From assembly GCA_040754295.1 (NCBI GenBank), contig JBFMCQ010000001.1, positions 81,132-145,131 of the forward strand: 64,000 bases of DNA. The letters are read 5' to 3'. Below, in pieces: positions 30,326 to 39,348 of the stretch (within the stretch, counting starts at the first letter, position 1; each line of letters starts with the position of its first letter). The notes beneath the pieces were generated by a model that was given only the letters and a program-made list of their open reading frames with translations, was not told where the DNA came from and made no database searches. The translations under genes and the position numbers were made by a program. The stretch comes from Solimonas sp040754295. GTDB lineage: Bacteria; Pseudomonadota; Gammaproteobacteria; Nevskiales; Nevskiaceae.

Positions 30326-31478
30326 GCTCGATATCGATCTCGGCTATCTGCGCGCGACGCTGCTGGAGCTGCTGGCGATCCCCAGCCCGGTGGGGCTCAC
30401 CGACGAAGCGGTGCACTACACCTGCGGCAAGCTCTCCGAGCTCGGCGTGCCCTACGAGATCACGCGCCGCGGCGCGATCCGCGCGACGCTCAAGGGCGAA
30501 ACCGATCGGCCGGCCTGCGCCGTCGTCGCACACCTCGACACGCTCGGCGCGATCGTGCGCTCGCTCAAGCCCAACGGCCGCCTCCTGATGCTGCCGCTCG
30601 GCACCTGGTCGAGCCGCTTCGCCGAAGGCGCACGCGTGACCCTGTTCTGCGATCACAAGTCGTATCGCGGCACGATTCTGCCGCTGCTCGCCTCCGGCCA
30701 CGCCTACAACGAGGCGGTCGATACGCAGCCGATCGGATGGGAACACGTCGAACTGCGCATCGACGAGAACGCGCAATCGCTCGACGACCTCAAGCGCCTG
30801 GGCGTCAACGTCGGCGATTTCATCGCCGTCGATGCGCAGCCGGAGATCCACGAGAACGGCTACATCTCCTCGCGGCATCTCGACGACAAGGCCGGCGTCG
30901 CCGCGCTGCTCGCCGCGGTCAAGGCGCTGGTCGAGGCGCGCCTGAGCCTGCCGGTGCATTTCCATCCGATGTTCACGGTGACCGAAGAAGTCGGCTTTGG
31001 CGCATCCGCGATCCTCGACGAGCGCATCAGCGAGATGATCGGCATCGACATCGCGATTCCGGCGCCGTGGCAGAACTCGCGCGAGCACGGCGTGACGATC
31101 GCGATCTGCGATTCCAGCGGTCCGTTCGACTACCACCTCACGCGCGAGCTGATCGATCTCTGCGGACGCTACGGCATCGACCATCAGCGCGATGTGTTTC
31201 CGTACTACTTTTCCGACTCGGCCGCCGCACTGCGCGCCGGTTTCGACATCCGCCATGCGCTGATCGGTTTTGGCGCAGACTCCTCGCACGGCTACGAGCG
31301 CACGCACCTGTCCGGGCTGTGTGCCGTGGCCGAGCTGCTGACGCTGTATGCGCAGAACGGCCCGGTCATCGCGCGCGACCGCAAGGCGATCGGCCCAATC
31401 GAGGGCTTTCCGCACCAGTACAAGCCCGAGGATCTGGAGACGCCGAAGCCGCTGCCACACCCGAAAGAGTTTCTGTAG
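30318..31478 (+). CDS. M42-family metallopeptidase of the NAGGN operon
   Basis: A 386-residue homologue of M42/M20 co-catalytic metallo-aminopeptidases. Metal-ligand motifs are present: VVAHLDTLGAIV (His-x-Asp), RHLDDKAGVAALLAA (Asp), TVTEEVGFGAS (catalytic Glu pair), IGIDIAIP, and SSHGYERTH for the last His. It is the third member of the osmoprotectant trio and begins inside ngg, so it is co-translated. Its exact step is not settled in the family; breakdown of the dipeptide after osmotic stress or trimming are both reasonable. No terminator is evident after it. Confidence 0.9.
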   Translation: MHKLDIDLGYLRATLLELLAIPSPVGLTDEAVHYTCGKLSELGVPYEITRRGAIRATLKGETDRPACAVVAHLDTLGAIVRSLKPNGRLLMLPLGTWSSRFAEGARVTLFCDHKSYRGTILPLLASGHAYNEAVDTQPIGWEHVELRIDENAQSLDDLKRLGVNVGDFIAVDAQPEIHENGYISSRHLDDKAGVAALLAAVKALVEARLSLPVHFHPMFTVTEEVGFGASAILDERISEMIGIDIAIPAPWQNSREHGVTIAICDSSGPFDYHLTRELIDLCGRYGIDHQRDVFPYYFSDSAAALRAGFDIRHALIGFGADSSHGYERTHLSGLCAVAELLTLYAQNGPVIARDRKAIGPIEGFPHQYKPEDLETPKPLPHPKEFL

Positions 31479-31659
31479 TCCGGGCCGTGCCCCCTTGCCG
31501 TCGGGGAACACCGGACGATGCAGGCGCCTGCCGACACTTGTGCGCGTCCGTCTCCGGCACGGCGTCGGGGCGATCGACGACAGCGAAGCAGCGGCGCCCG
31601 GACCGACAGGCGCGCGGGTGCGCAACACAATGGGTCAACGCTCGCCGACCGGGACCGCC

Positions 31660-31833
31660 ATGACGCAACACTCCGCCAGAAAGACGCCCAGAACGATGCC
31701 GTTTCTCCCGCGCAAGCCCGCGCCGCTGGCCGCGAGCGCACCGATGCCCTTCGTGCCCGCGGCGCCGGCGCCCTGCGCGCCGGCCACGCCGAGCCCCTTC
31801 GTCGCCGGCACCGCAAGCAGAAAACCCGCCTGA
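31660..31833 (+). CDS. Small Pro/Ala-rich hypothetical ORF
   Basis: A 57-codon frame in the 483-base spacer after the M42 peptidase. The product is basic at both ends with a low-complexity middle of PMPFVP, APAPCAPA and TPSPFVAG units. No ribosome site stands out (GGGACCGCC upstream) and the composition could arise by chance at this GC content. No family recognised. The rest of 31479-31961 shows no gene. Confidence 0.2.
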   Translation: MTQHSARKTPRTMPFLPRKPAPLAASAPMPFVPAAPAPCAPATPSPFVAGTASRKPA

Positions 31834-31961
31834 GACCTCGTCGTTCCGCGCGCGGCCGGCGCTGGAATCCACGCGCCCTGGCGCGAGCCAGCGCGCTTGC
31901 CGGCCTGACACCGGCACAGGGTTTGCGGTAGCTTCACGCGTCTGCCCCGGGGGAGGCCCGG

Positions 31962-32705
31962 ATGCGCGCGTTCCGCTACTACGACTTCATGGTGGCCGCC
32001 ATGGTCGCCGTGCTGCTGTGCTCGAACCTCATCGGGCCCGGCAAGGTGTGCACGATCACGCTGCCACTGATCGGCCCGCTGTCCTTCGGTGCCGGCAATC
32101 TGTTCTTTCCGGTCGCCTACATCCTCGGCGACGTGCTCACCGAGGTCTACGGCTACGCGCGCGCACGGCGCGCGATCTGGGCCGGCTTCGGCGCGCTGAT
32201 CTTCGCCACCTTCATGTCGTGGATCATCGTCAACATTCCGCCGAGCCCGGTCGAGCCGTGGAACCGGACGCTGCAGCCGGCGCTCGAAATCGTCTTCGGC
32301 AGCACCGGCCGCATCGTCGCGGCGAGCATCCTCGCCTACTGGGTCGGCGACTTCATCAACTCCTACGTCATGGCGAAGATGAAGATCTGGACCCAGGGCC
32401 GCTACCTGTGGACGCGCACGATCGGCTCCACGATGTGCGGTCAGGCGGCGGACTCGCTGTTGTTCTACCCGATCGCGTTCTACGGCATCTGGACCAACGA
32501 CGCGCTGATCGCCGTGGTCATCTTCAACTTCGCGATGAAAGTAACCGTCGAAGTGGTGTTCACGCCGCTCACCTACTTCGTCGTCAACCGCCTCAAGCGC
32601 GCGGAGAACGCCGACGTCTTCGATCTCGACACCAACTTCACGCCGTTTTCGCTGGCGGACAGCGGCGTGCGCCGGCATCTGCGGCGCGTGAAGTCGAATA
32701 ACTAA
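31962..32705 (+). CDS. yhhQ: Queuosine precursor transporter (YhhQ/VUT family)
   Basis: A 247-residue inner-membrane protein with six or so helices. Family hallmarks are visible: AVLLCSNLIGPGKV in the first helix, FPVAYILGDVLTEVYGYARARR after the second, AASILAYWVGDFINSYVMAKMK, and SLLFYPIAFYG. YhhQ in E. coli takes up 7-cyano-7-deazaguanine for tRNA queuosine. A GGGGGAGG ribosome site precedes the ATG. The cytoplasmic tail ends in Arg/Lys. It stands alone between the NAGGN operon and ada. Confidence 0.9.
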   Translation: MRAFRYYDFMVAAMVAVLLCSNLIGPGKVCTITLPLIGPLSFGAGNLFFPVAYILGDVLTEVYGYARARRAIWAGFGALIFATFMSWIIVNIPPSPVEPWNRTLQPALEIVFGSTGRIVAASILAYWVGDFINSYVMAKMKIWTQGRYLWTRTIGSTMCGQAADSLLFYPIAFYGIWTNDALIAVVIFNFAMKVTVEVVFTPLTYFVVNRLKRAENADVFDLDTNFTPFSLADSGVRRHLRRVKSNN

Positions 32706-32848
32706 CTCTGCGCCGAGTCCGCCCGCGCATCGCCGGCGGCGCTTCCTTGTCAAGGGTGGCGCGGTTCAAGGTTAACGCCCAAGGCGCGGCACGACGGCGA
32801 CGCCGTCCGTGTCGCGCGCCGCACGCGCGGCGGGCCCGTCGATCGACT

Positions 32849-33919
32849 TCATCGGCGCGACGCGCGAGTGCTGCGCTCGTGGTCGATCAGCGTGCGCTTG
32901 CGCTCGAGTCCCCATTTGTAGCCGCCGAGGCTGCCGTCGCCGCGAATCACGCGATGGCAGGGCACCAGCAGCGCGACCCGATTCGCCGCGCAGGCGCTGG
33001 CGACGGCGCGCACGGCGGTGGGCGCGCCGATGCCCTGCGCGACCTCGCCGTAGGACTGCAGCTCGCCGCTGGGGATCTTCTGCAGATAGCTCCAGACCTT
33101 CATCTGGAACGCGGTGCCGCGCAGGTCGAGCGGCAGCTCGGGCAGCGCTGCGCCGCCGTGCAGGAATGCAGTCAGCGCACGCATCCACGCATCGAGCTGG
33201 TCGCGCCGCGCGTCGTCCATCGGCGTGATCCGGGCCGCCGGATACTCGGCTTCGAGCATTGCGCGCAGCGCCTGCACGCTGTCGCCGAACTGCACGAAGC
33301 ACAGTCCGCGGTCGGTGGCGCCGATCATCAGCAGGCCGAGCGGCGTCGGTGCGCTGGCGTAGGAGATCGCCACGCCGGCGCCGCCGCCGCGGTACTGCTT
33401 CGGCGTCATGCCCAGCCGCGTCGCGACACGCTCGTAGACGCGGCTGGTCGAGCCGAAGCCGGCGTCGTGGATCGCGCGCGTCACCGTGCTTCCGTTGCGC
33501 AGGCCGGCGCGCAACGTGCGCAGCCGGCAGGCTTCGAGATACTGCCGCGGCGTGACGCCGATCGCTGCCTTGAACTGGCGCTGCAGATGGAACGGACTCA
33601 GGTGCGCACGCGCGCTCAGCGCCTGCAGAGTGAGCGGCTGCTGCGCATGCGCTTCGATGTAGCGGCACAGCGCCTGCATCTGGGCCGCGGCGCGCGCGTC
33701 GGCGCGCAGCTCGAGCGGGCGACAGCGCTTGCACGGCCGCAGCCCCGCGGCCTCGGCTTGTGCCGGCGTCGCATAGAAGCGCACGTTGCTGCGCAGCGGC
33801 AGACGCGCCGAGCACGACGGCCGGCAGTACACGCCGGTGCTCGGCACGCCGTAATAGAAGCGGCCGTCCGCACGCGCGTCGCGTGCTCGCACCGCGTCCC
33901 AGCACTGTTCTTCGTTCAT
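32849..33919 (-). CDS. ada: Ada: methylphosphotriester-sensing regulator / O6-methylguanine-DNA methyltransferase
   Basis: A 356-residue bifunctional adaptive-response protein. The N-terminal zinc domain has Cys32, Cys36, Cys63 and Cys66 (YCRPSC, PCKRC); Cys32 corresponds to the cysteine that accepts methyl groups from phosphotriesters. An AraC-type helix-turn-helix follows (about 80-175: LSPFHLQRQFKAAIGVTPRQY). The C-terminal methyltransferase domain holds the active Cys321 in LLVPCHRVIRGDG. All functional cysteines are intact. Typically it activates itself and other alkylation-repair genes; none are adjacent here. Start ATG 33919 (MNEEQCWDAV) matches the family. Confidence 0.95.
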   Translation of the reverse strand: MNEEQCWDAVRARDARADGRFYYGVPSTGVYCRPSCSARLPLRSNVRFYATPAQAEAAGLRPCKRCRPLELRADARAAAQMQALCRYIEAHAQQPLTLQALSARAHLSPFHLQRQFKAAIGVTPRQYLEACRLRTLRAGLRNGSTVTRAIHDAGFGSTSRVYERVATRLGMTPKQYRGGGAGVAISYASAPTPLGLLMIGATDRGLCFVQFGDSVQALRAMLEAEYPAARITPMDDARRDQLDAWMRALTAFLHGGAALPELPLDLRGTAFQMKVWSYLQKIPSGELQSYGEVAQGIGAPTAVRAVASACAANRVALLVPCHRVIRGDGSLGGYKWGLERKRTLIDHERSTRASRR

Positions 33920-34262
33920 CGAAGGCTTCCGCGTTGTCAGTCTAGCGAGGTCGCCATGCTGGCGGAGCGGCGGCGCCGGAAAACTCCGGTTCTTGCGCAG
34001 ACGCTCGGGCCGCCGGGGACCGGCGTCTCGGAATCAGCCGGAAGACTCGTCCGCAACGACGGCAGGTGCGACGCGATCAAGGACGCGGGCGATCGCACCG
34101 GCACTGCCGGCGGCGAGCCGCCGACCCTGCGCCGAAACACGCGGCTCGTTCGATGCAGCCTGCCAGAATCGCGCGGCCGCGCCGAGGATGGGGGCGGCCT
34201 TGGTGCGAGCGGCGGCGGAGCGCAGGGCGCGCGCACACGCCCGGCTAGGCTAGGCTAGCGCA
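33920..34262. other. Intergenic region without a convincing gene
   Basis: Divergent spacer between ada and the EcsC gene. Frames of about 100 codons exist on both strands but have no ribosome site and no family-like sequence. The only structure is a short tandem GGCTA repeat (three copies, about 34242-34257) just ahead of the EcsC start. No clear promoter could be picked. Confidence 0.5.
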
Positions 34263-35108
34263 ATGAGCAAAGCCCTCACGCCGGCGGCACTGGACGACTA
34301 CGAGCGGGATCGCCTGGACGAGATCAGCCGCTGGCGCAAGGCGCCGCCCGACTGGGGCACGCGGCTGATGGCCAAACCGGGCCGGCTGGCCGCAAGCGCC
34401 GCGCAGCAGCTGGTGCCGGTGAGCGTACTGCGCGCAAGCCTGCGCGCGCTCGACCGGGCGGCGGGCCGGCTGTCCGGCGTTGGCGACGTGCTGCGCTGGT
34501 CCGGCGTGGCCACGCTCGAGCAGATCGGAGCGCTGCCGCTGCGCGACTGCGACCGGCTCGCGCAGCGCGTCGAGCGCCGCGCGATGGCGCTGGCCGGCAG
34601 CGGCGGCGCGGCGCTCGGCGTCGGCGGCGCGGCCGGCATGATCGCCGACGTTCCCGCACTGCTGACGCTGGCGCTGCGCACGATCCACCGCACCGCCTAC
34701 TGCTACGGCGAGGACTGGCACCGCACAGGGCGGCCGGGCATGACGATCGGCGTCTTCGCGCTGGTTTCGGCGAACAGTCTCGCCGAGAAGGACGCCGCCT
34801 GGGATGCGTTGCACGCCGGCTACGCGCTGCTCGACGCCGCGTGGCGCGACGGCATCGAGCGCGTCGCCGAGCGCGAGCTCGCCAAGGACGCGGCGCAGTT
34901 CAGCCTGCAGACACTCGCCGGCCGCATCGGCATGCATCTCGGGCGGCGCAAGACGGCGGGCCTGGTGCCAATGATCGGTGCTGTCGTCGGCGGCGCCGTC
35001 AACGCCGGCTACATCCACGATGTCGCCCGCGTCGCGCGCTACGTGCTGCAGGACCGCTGGCTGCGCCGGCGACATCCGCACGCAGCAGTACTGCGCGAGG
35101 CCGAATAG
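34263..35108 (+). CDS. EcsC family protein
   Basis: A 281-residue protein resembling the EcsC family: YERDRLDEISRWRKAPPDW at the N-terminus, a glycine/alanine-rich hydrophobic segment (GSGGAALGVGGAAGMIADVPALLTLALR) near residue 120, and a second one near the C-terminus (LVPMIGAVVGGAVNAGYI) followed by DVARVARYVLQDRWLRRR. Probably membrane-associated. Bacillus EcsC is encoded with an ABC transporter, but no transporter is near here and the function is unknown. It precedes the Pho-regulated ppk on the same strand. Confidence 0.82.
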   Translation: MSKALTPAALDDYERDRLDEISRWRKAPPDWGTRLMAKPGRLAASAAQQLVPVSVLRASLRALDRAAGRLSGVGDVLRWSGVATLEQIGALPLRDCDRLAQRVERRAMALAGSGGAALGVGGAAGMIADVPALLTLALRTIHRTAYCYGEDWHRTGRPGMTIGVFALVSANSLAEKDAAWDALHAGYALLDAAWRDGIERVAERELAKDAAQFSLQTLAGRIGMHLGRRKTAGLVPMIGAVVGGAVNAGYIHDVARVARYVLQDRWLRRRHPHAAVLREAE

Positions 35109-35171
35109 GGCGTACGGGATTCACCCGGAGCAGGCCGAGGCCGCAGAGAAAGGCCACCGCCCGGGCTGAGC

Positions 35172-35200
35172 TTGTAACCCTTTGGTCATCCAGCTGTCAT
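35172..35200 (+). promoter_or_regulatory. Pho box (PhoB-binding direct repeats) upstream of ppk
   Basis: TGGTCAT (35183-35189) and CTGTCAT (35194-35200) are separated by 4 bases, the 11-base period of PhoB boxes (consensus CTGTCAT). A third, weaker unit TTGTAAC (35172-35178) keeps the same period. It ends 31 bases before the ppk start. Predicts induction of ppk by phosphate starvation. Confidence 0.75.
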
Positions 35201-35231
35201 AGACTCTGGACCGGGCACTGGCCAAAAGACA

Positions 35232-37322
35232 ATGTTGATGACCAAGGAGCCGCCGGAGCTGGCGAATCTGTCCGAGCACGGATTCCAGCCCGCTGATCTG
35301 TTCCTCAACCGCGAGCTGTCGCTGCTCGAGTTCAACCGGCGCGTGCTCGCCCAGGCGCAGGACGAGACGCTGCCGCTGCTCGAGCGGCTCAAGTTCCTGT
35401 GCATCACCAGCGCCAATCTCGACGAGTTCTTCGAGATCCGCGTCGCCGGCCTGCAGCAGATGGCCGAGCTCAACCCGATGCAGCGCGGCGCCGACGGCAT
35501 GAGCCCGGGCGAGACGCTCGCGGCGATCAGCCGGCGCGCGCACGAGCTGGTCGCCGAGCAGTACCGCGTCTTCAACGAGGAGATCATCCCGGCGCTGGAA
35601 AAGGAGCGCATCCGCTTTCTGCGCCGCTCGGAGTGGACTCCGGACCAGGACGCCTGGCTCAGCAGCTACTTCCGCAACGAGCTGATGCCGGTGCTGTCGC
35701 CGATCGGACTCGACCCGGCGCACCCGTTTCCGCGCATCCTCAACAAGTCGCTGAACTTCATCGTCCAGCTATCGGGCAAGGACGCGTTCGGACGCAACGC
35801 CGCGTTCGCGATCGTGCAGGCGCCGCGCGCGCTGCCGCGGCTGATCCAGCTGCCGCAGGAGATTCCCGGCACCGGTCCGCACGACTTCGTGTTTCTGTCG
35901 AGCGTGATCCACGCCTATGTCGACGACCTGTTCCCCGGCATGGAGGCCACCGGCAGCTACCAGTTCCGCCTGACCCGCAACTCCGATCTGCTGGTCGACG
36001 AGGAAGAGGTCAAGGATCTGATGGAGGCGCTCGAAGGCGAGCTGTCGCAGCGCCAGTGGGGCGACATCGTGCGCCTCGAGGTCGCGCACAACTGTCCCGA
36101 GCACCTGTGGCAGTACCTGATGGACGTGGCGCAGCTTACGCCCGCGGACGTCTACCAGGTCAACGGGCCGGTGAACCTGCACCGGCTGATGACGATTCCG
36201 GATCTGATCGATCGTCCCGAGCTCAAATACCCGCCGTACACGCCGCGCGTGCCCAAGGCGTTCACCGGCCCGGACCTGTTCGCGGCGATCCGCGAGCGTG
36301 ATCATCTGCTGCATCATCCCTACGAGTCGTTCGCGCCGGTCGTCGACTTCCTGCGCCACGCCGCGCGCGATCCGAAGGTGCTGGCGATCAAGCAGACGCT
36401 CTACCGCACCGGCGACAAGTCGGCGGTCGCCGAGGCGCTGATCGAGGCGGCGCGCAACGGCAAGGAAGTCACCGTCGTCGTCGAGCTGCGCGCGCGCTTC
36501 GACGAGGAGGCCAACATCGACCTCGCCGAACAGCTGCAGGAAGTGGGTGCGCACGTCGTCTACGGTATCGTCGGCTACAAGACGCACGCGAAGATGTGCC
36601 TGGTCGTGCGTCGCGAGGAGCAGGGGCTGCGCCACTACGCGCATCTGGGCACCGGCAACTACCACCCGCGCACCGCGCGCATCTACACCGACTACGGCCT
36701 GTTCACCGCCGATCCGCAGATCTGCAAGGACGTGCACGCGGTGTTCCTGCAGCTGACCAGCCTCGGCAAGGTGACCAAGCTGCATCGGCTGCTGCAGTCG
36801 CCGTTCACGCTGGCCAGGCAGCTGACCGCGAAGATCGAGCGCGAGATCGCGCACGCACACGCCGGCCGCCCGGCGCAGATCATCGCCAAGATGAACGCGC
36901 TGGTGGAGCCGGAGACGATCCAGGCGCTGTACCGGGCATCGCGCGCCGGCGTGAAAGTGGATCTGATCGTGCGCGGCATGTGCTCGCTGCGCCCAGGCGT
37001 GAAGGGCCTGTCGGAGACCATCCAGGTGCGCTCGATCGTCGGCCGCTTCCTCGAGCATCACCGGGCCTTTTACTTCGCCAACGGCGGCGACGCCGAGCTG
37101 TATCTATCGAGCGCCGACTGGATGGAGCGCAACCTGTTCCGCCGCGTCGAAGTGGCATTCCCGATCCTCGACAAGAAGCTGCGCGAGCGCGTGCTGGAGC
37201 ACTTGCACGCCTATCTCGCCGATACCGCGCAGAGCTGGGTCCTGCAGGCCGACGGCAGCTACCGGCGCCCGCAGTCCGACGGCAGCAAGCCGGTGCAGCT
37301 GCGCTTCATGGAAGAGGGTTAG
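35232..37322 (+). CDS. ppk1: Polyphosphate kinase 1
   Basis: A 696-residue PPK1, which polymerises the gamma phosphate of ATP into polyphosphate reversibly at the membrane/cytoplasm. Order of domains: N (FLNRELSLLEFNRRVLAQA), head, and two catalytic C domains; the ATP site includes LAIKQTLYRTG, and the autophosphorylated histidine lies in GYKTHAKMCLV, with HLGTGNYHPRTARIYTD after it and SADWMERNLFRRVE near the end. Length is normal. ATG 35232 or 35238 are both possible. The Pho box just upstream indicates PhoB control, and the exopolyphosphatase converges from the other side 27 bases away. Confidence 0.96.
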   Translation: MLMTKEPPELANLSEHGFQPADLFLNRELSLLEFNRRVLAQAQDETLPLLERLKFLCITSANLDEFFEIRVAGLQQMAELNPMQRGADGMSPGETLAAISRRAHELVAEQYRVFNEEIIPALEKERIRFLRRSEWTPDQDAWLSSYFRNELMPVLSPIGLDPAHPFPRILNKSLNFIVQLSGKDAFGRNAAFAIVQAPRALPRLIQLPQEIPGTGPHDFVFLSSVIHAYVDDLFPGMEATGSYQFRLTRNSDLLVDEEEVKDLMEALEGELSQRQWGDIVRLEVAHNCPEHLWQYLMDVAQLTPADVYQVNGPVNLHRLMTIPDLIDRPELKYPPYTPRVPKAFTGPDLFAAIRERDHLLHHPYESFAPVVDFLRHAARDPKVLAIKQTLYRTGDKSAVAEALIEAARNGKEVTVVVELRARFDEEANIDLAEQLQEVGAHVVYGIVGYKTHAKMCLVVRREEQGLRHYAHLGTGNYHPRTARIYTDYGLFTADPQICKDVHAVFLQLTSLGKVTKLHRLLQSPFTLARQLTAKIEREIAHAHAGRPAQIIAKMNALVEPETIQALYRASRAGVKVDLIVRGMCSLRPGVKGLSETIQVRSIVGRFLEHHRAFYFANGGDAELYLSSADWMERNLFRRVEVAFPILDKKLRERVLEHLHAYLADTAQSWVLQADGSYRRPQSDGSKPVQLRFMEEG

Positions 37323-37349
37323 CGCGGCCGCCGCGCCGCCGCCGGCAGC

Positions 37350-38873
37350 TCAATCGACGAGCTTCATGCGGAACTGCGCGCTGGCGAGGTATTCCTGCTC
37401 GCGCTCGAGCTCGGCGCGGGTCAGCGGATGCTGCTCCAGCCAGCGCTTCTGCGTGAACGCCAGCTCATAGCCGCGCCGCGTCGCCACGACCCGCACCGGC
37501 GGCTTGAGATCCGGCGCGCGCGAGCGGTGCAGCAGGTAGGCCAGGCGCAGAATCATCGCCATGCGCTTGGCCGGCTCGACCCAGACCGTCGGCAGCTCGT
37601 CGAGCGTTTCCAGCGCGAACCGGCCGCGGTGCAGGCGCACCAGCGCGGCGAGCAGGCGCTGGTCGGTCTGCGAGAAGCCCTGCAGGTCGCTGTTGCGCAG
37701 GATGTAGTGGCTGTGCTTGTGATAGCCGTTGTGGGTGATCGCCAGGCCCACTTCGTGCAGCTGTGCCGCCCAGCGGAGGAAGCGGCCTGCGACCTGCGGG
37801 TCCAGGCCCCAGGGACGCACCACCTGGTCGAGGATGTGCAGCGCCGTGCGCGCCAGATCGCGCGCATGGCGCTCATCGACGCCGTAGCGCGCGGCCATCG
37901 CGCCGACTGCCTCGTTGCGCGCGTCGTGATCGCTGAGACGGCCGAGCAGGTCGTAGACGAGTCCTTCGCGCAGCGCGCGCTCGGAGGTTTCCATCGCTTC
38001 GATGCCGAGCGAATCGAAGATGCCGGCGAGGACCGCGACGCCGCCGGCGAACACCGGCCGGCGGTCTTCGCGCAGGCCGGGAAAGTCGATCTCGTCGACG
38101 TGCTTGCGCGAGAGCAGGAGGTCCACGGTGCGCTCGATCCCGTCGCGCGTGATGTACTGGTCGCTCCAGCCGTGGGCGAGGATCACGCGCCAGATGCCGC
38201 GGATCGTGCCCGACGAGCCGATGACCACGTCCCAGCCGGCCTTGTGGTACGGGCGCTCGAGGAACTCCAGCTCCACGCTGGCGGCGACGCGCGCACGCCT
38301 GAAGCGTGCCGGCGAAATCTCGCCATCGTCGAAGAAGCGCTGCGTGTGCATGACGCAACCCAGCGATACCGACTCCATCATGCGCGGCGTGGAGCCGCGG
38401 CCGATGATCAGCTCGGTGCTGCCGCCGCCGATATCGATGACCAGTCGTCGCGGCCGCTCGGCGCCCATGCCGTGGGTCACGCCGCCGTAGACCAGGCGCG
38501 CTTCCTCGATGCCGGAGATGATCTCGATCTCGTGTCCGAGCGCCGCTTCCGCGGCAGCGTGGAAATCCCGGCTCTGCCGCAGCTTGCGCATCGTGTTGGT
38601 GCCCACGGCGCGCACGCGCTCCGGCGGGATGCCGCGCAGGCGCTGGCCGAATCGCTGCAGACAGGCCAGCGCGCGCTGCGCGGACTGCGGATGCAGCCGC
38701 TTGTCGGCGTCGAGGCCCGCGGCGAGCCGCACCGGCTCGCGCAGCCGGTCAACGACCTGCAGCTCCGCGCCGTTGGCGCGCGCGACCAGCATGTGGAAGC
38801 TGTTGGAGCCCAGGTCGACGGCGGCCACTTCCGGGGGCACGGCGCCGGGCGCCGGAATAGTCGGTTCAGTCAT
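37350..38873 (-). CDS. ppx: Exopolyphosphatase / pppGpp phosphatase (Ppx/GppA family)
   Basis: A 507-residue ASKHA-fold phosphatase. The N-terminal phosphate loops are clear: VAAVDLGSNSFHMLVAR, GIEEARLVYGGVTHG and VIDIGGGSTELIIG, plus IGSSGTIRGIW; the C-terminal HD-like helical domain starts near residue 310. It removes terminal phosphates from polyphosphate and possibly from pppGpp; the two activities cannot be separated by sequence. ATG 38873 (MTEPTIPAP) is chosen; longer frame upstream overlaps the divergent cytochrome. Convergent with ppk, so synthesis and degradation genes are side by side. Confidence 0.93.
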   Translation of the reverse strand: MTEPTIPAPGAVPPEVAAVDLGSNSFHMLVARANGAELQVVDRLREPVRLAAGLDADKRLHPQSAQRALACLQRFGQRLRGIPPERVRAVGTNTMRKLRQSRDFHAAAEAALGHEIEIISGIEEARLVYGGVTHGMGAERPRRLVIDIGGGSTELIIGRGSTPRMMESVSLGCVMHTQRFFDDGEISPARFRRARVAASVELEFLERPYHKAGWDVVIGSSGTIRGIWRVILAHGWSDQYITRDGIERTVDLLLSRKHVDEIDFPGLREDRRPVFAGGVAVLAGIFDSLGIEAMETSERALREGLVYDLLGRLSDHDARNEAVGAMAARYGVDERHARDLARTALHILDQVVRPWGLDPQVAGRFLRWAAQLHEVGLAITHNGYHKHSHYILRNSDLQGFSQTDQRLLAALVRLHRGRFALETLDELPTVWVEPAKRMAMILRLAYLLHRSRAPDLKPPVRVVATRRGYELAFTQKRWLEQHPLTRAELEREQEYLASAQFRMKLVD

Positions 38874-39011
38874 GTCGGCGGCGAGGGTAGCAGGTCGATG
38901 CTGCGATTTCCGCGGCGGTCCGCGCAGCGCCGCGTTGACCGCCGCCGGCAATTCCCTGAACATATCGCGCCTCGTTTCATCCCCATCTGTTTTTCTTAGG
39001 GAGTCCCGGAT

Positions 39012-39338
39012 ATGAAGGACGCGCGTTGGGGCGCCATCGTCGCCCTCGCCGCAGCGCTTGCCGCGCCCGTCGCTTTTGCGCAGGGCGACGCCGCGGCGGG
39101 CAGGATCAAAGCCAACACGTGCATGGGCTGCCATGGCATTCCCAAGTACAACAACGCCTATCCGACCTACCGCGTGCCCAAGCTCGGTGGCCAGTCGGCG
39201 GCGTATCTCGAAGCGGCGCTCAAGGCGTACAAGAACGGTACGCGGCCGCACGCGACGATGCACGCCCAGGCGGCGACGATGTCGGACCAGGACATCGCCG
39301 ACGTCGCCGAATTCCTGTCCACTGCACCCGCGAACTGA
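39012..39338 (+). CDS. Small periplasmic cytochrome c (c553/c5-like)
   Basis: A 108-residue monoheme cytochrome. A Sec signal peptide ends at VAFAQG (about residue 23). The heme motif CMGCH lies near residue 37 and the axial methionine is likely in HATMHAQAATMSDQD. The helix LGGQSAAYLEAALKAYKNG matches the cytochrome c4/c553 fold. It probably carries electrons to a terminal oxidase or other periplasmic acceptor. It is followed 10 bases later by a second, related cytochrome. Confidence 0.9.
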   Translation: MKDARWGAIVALAAALAAPVAFAQGDAAAGRIKANTCMGCHGIPKYNNAYPTYRVPKLGGQSAAYLEAALKAYKNGTRPHATMHAQAATMSDQDIADVAEFLSTAPAN

Positions 39339-39348
39339 GATCGACCCG

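Noticed and set aside
32747..34258. A 503-codon plus-strand frame across the ada region
   Set aside because: Composition is antisense-like over ada; the last 100 codons (from 33957) in the spacer have no start signal or family.
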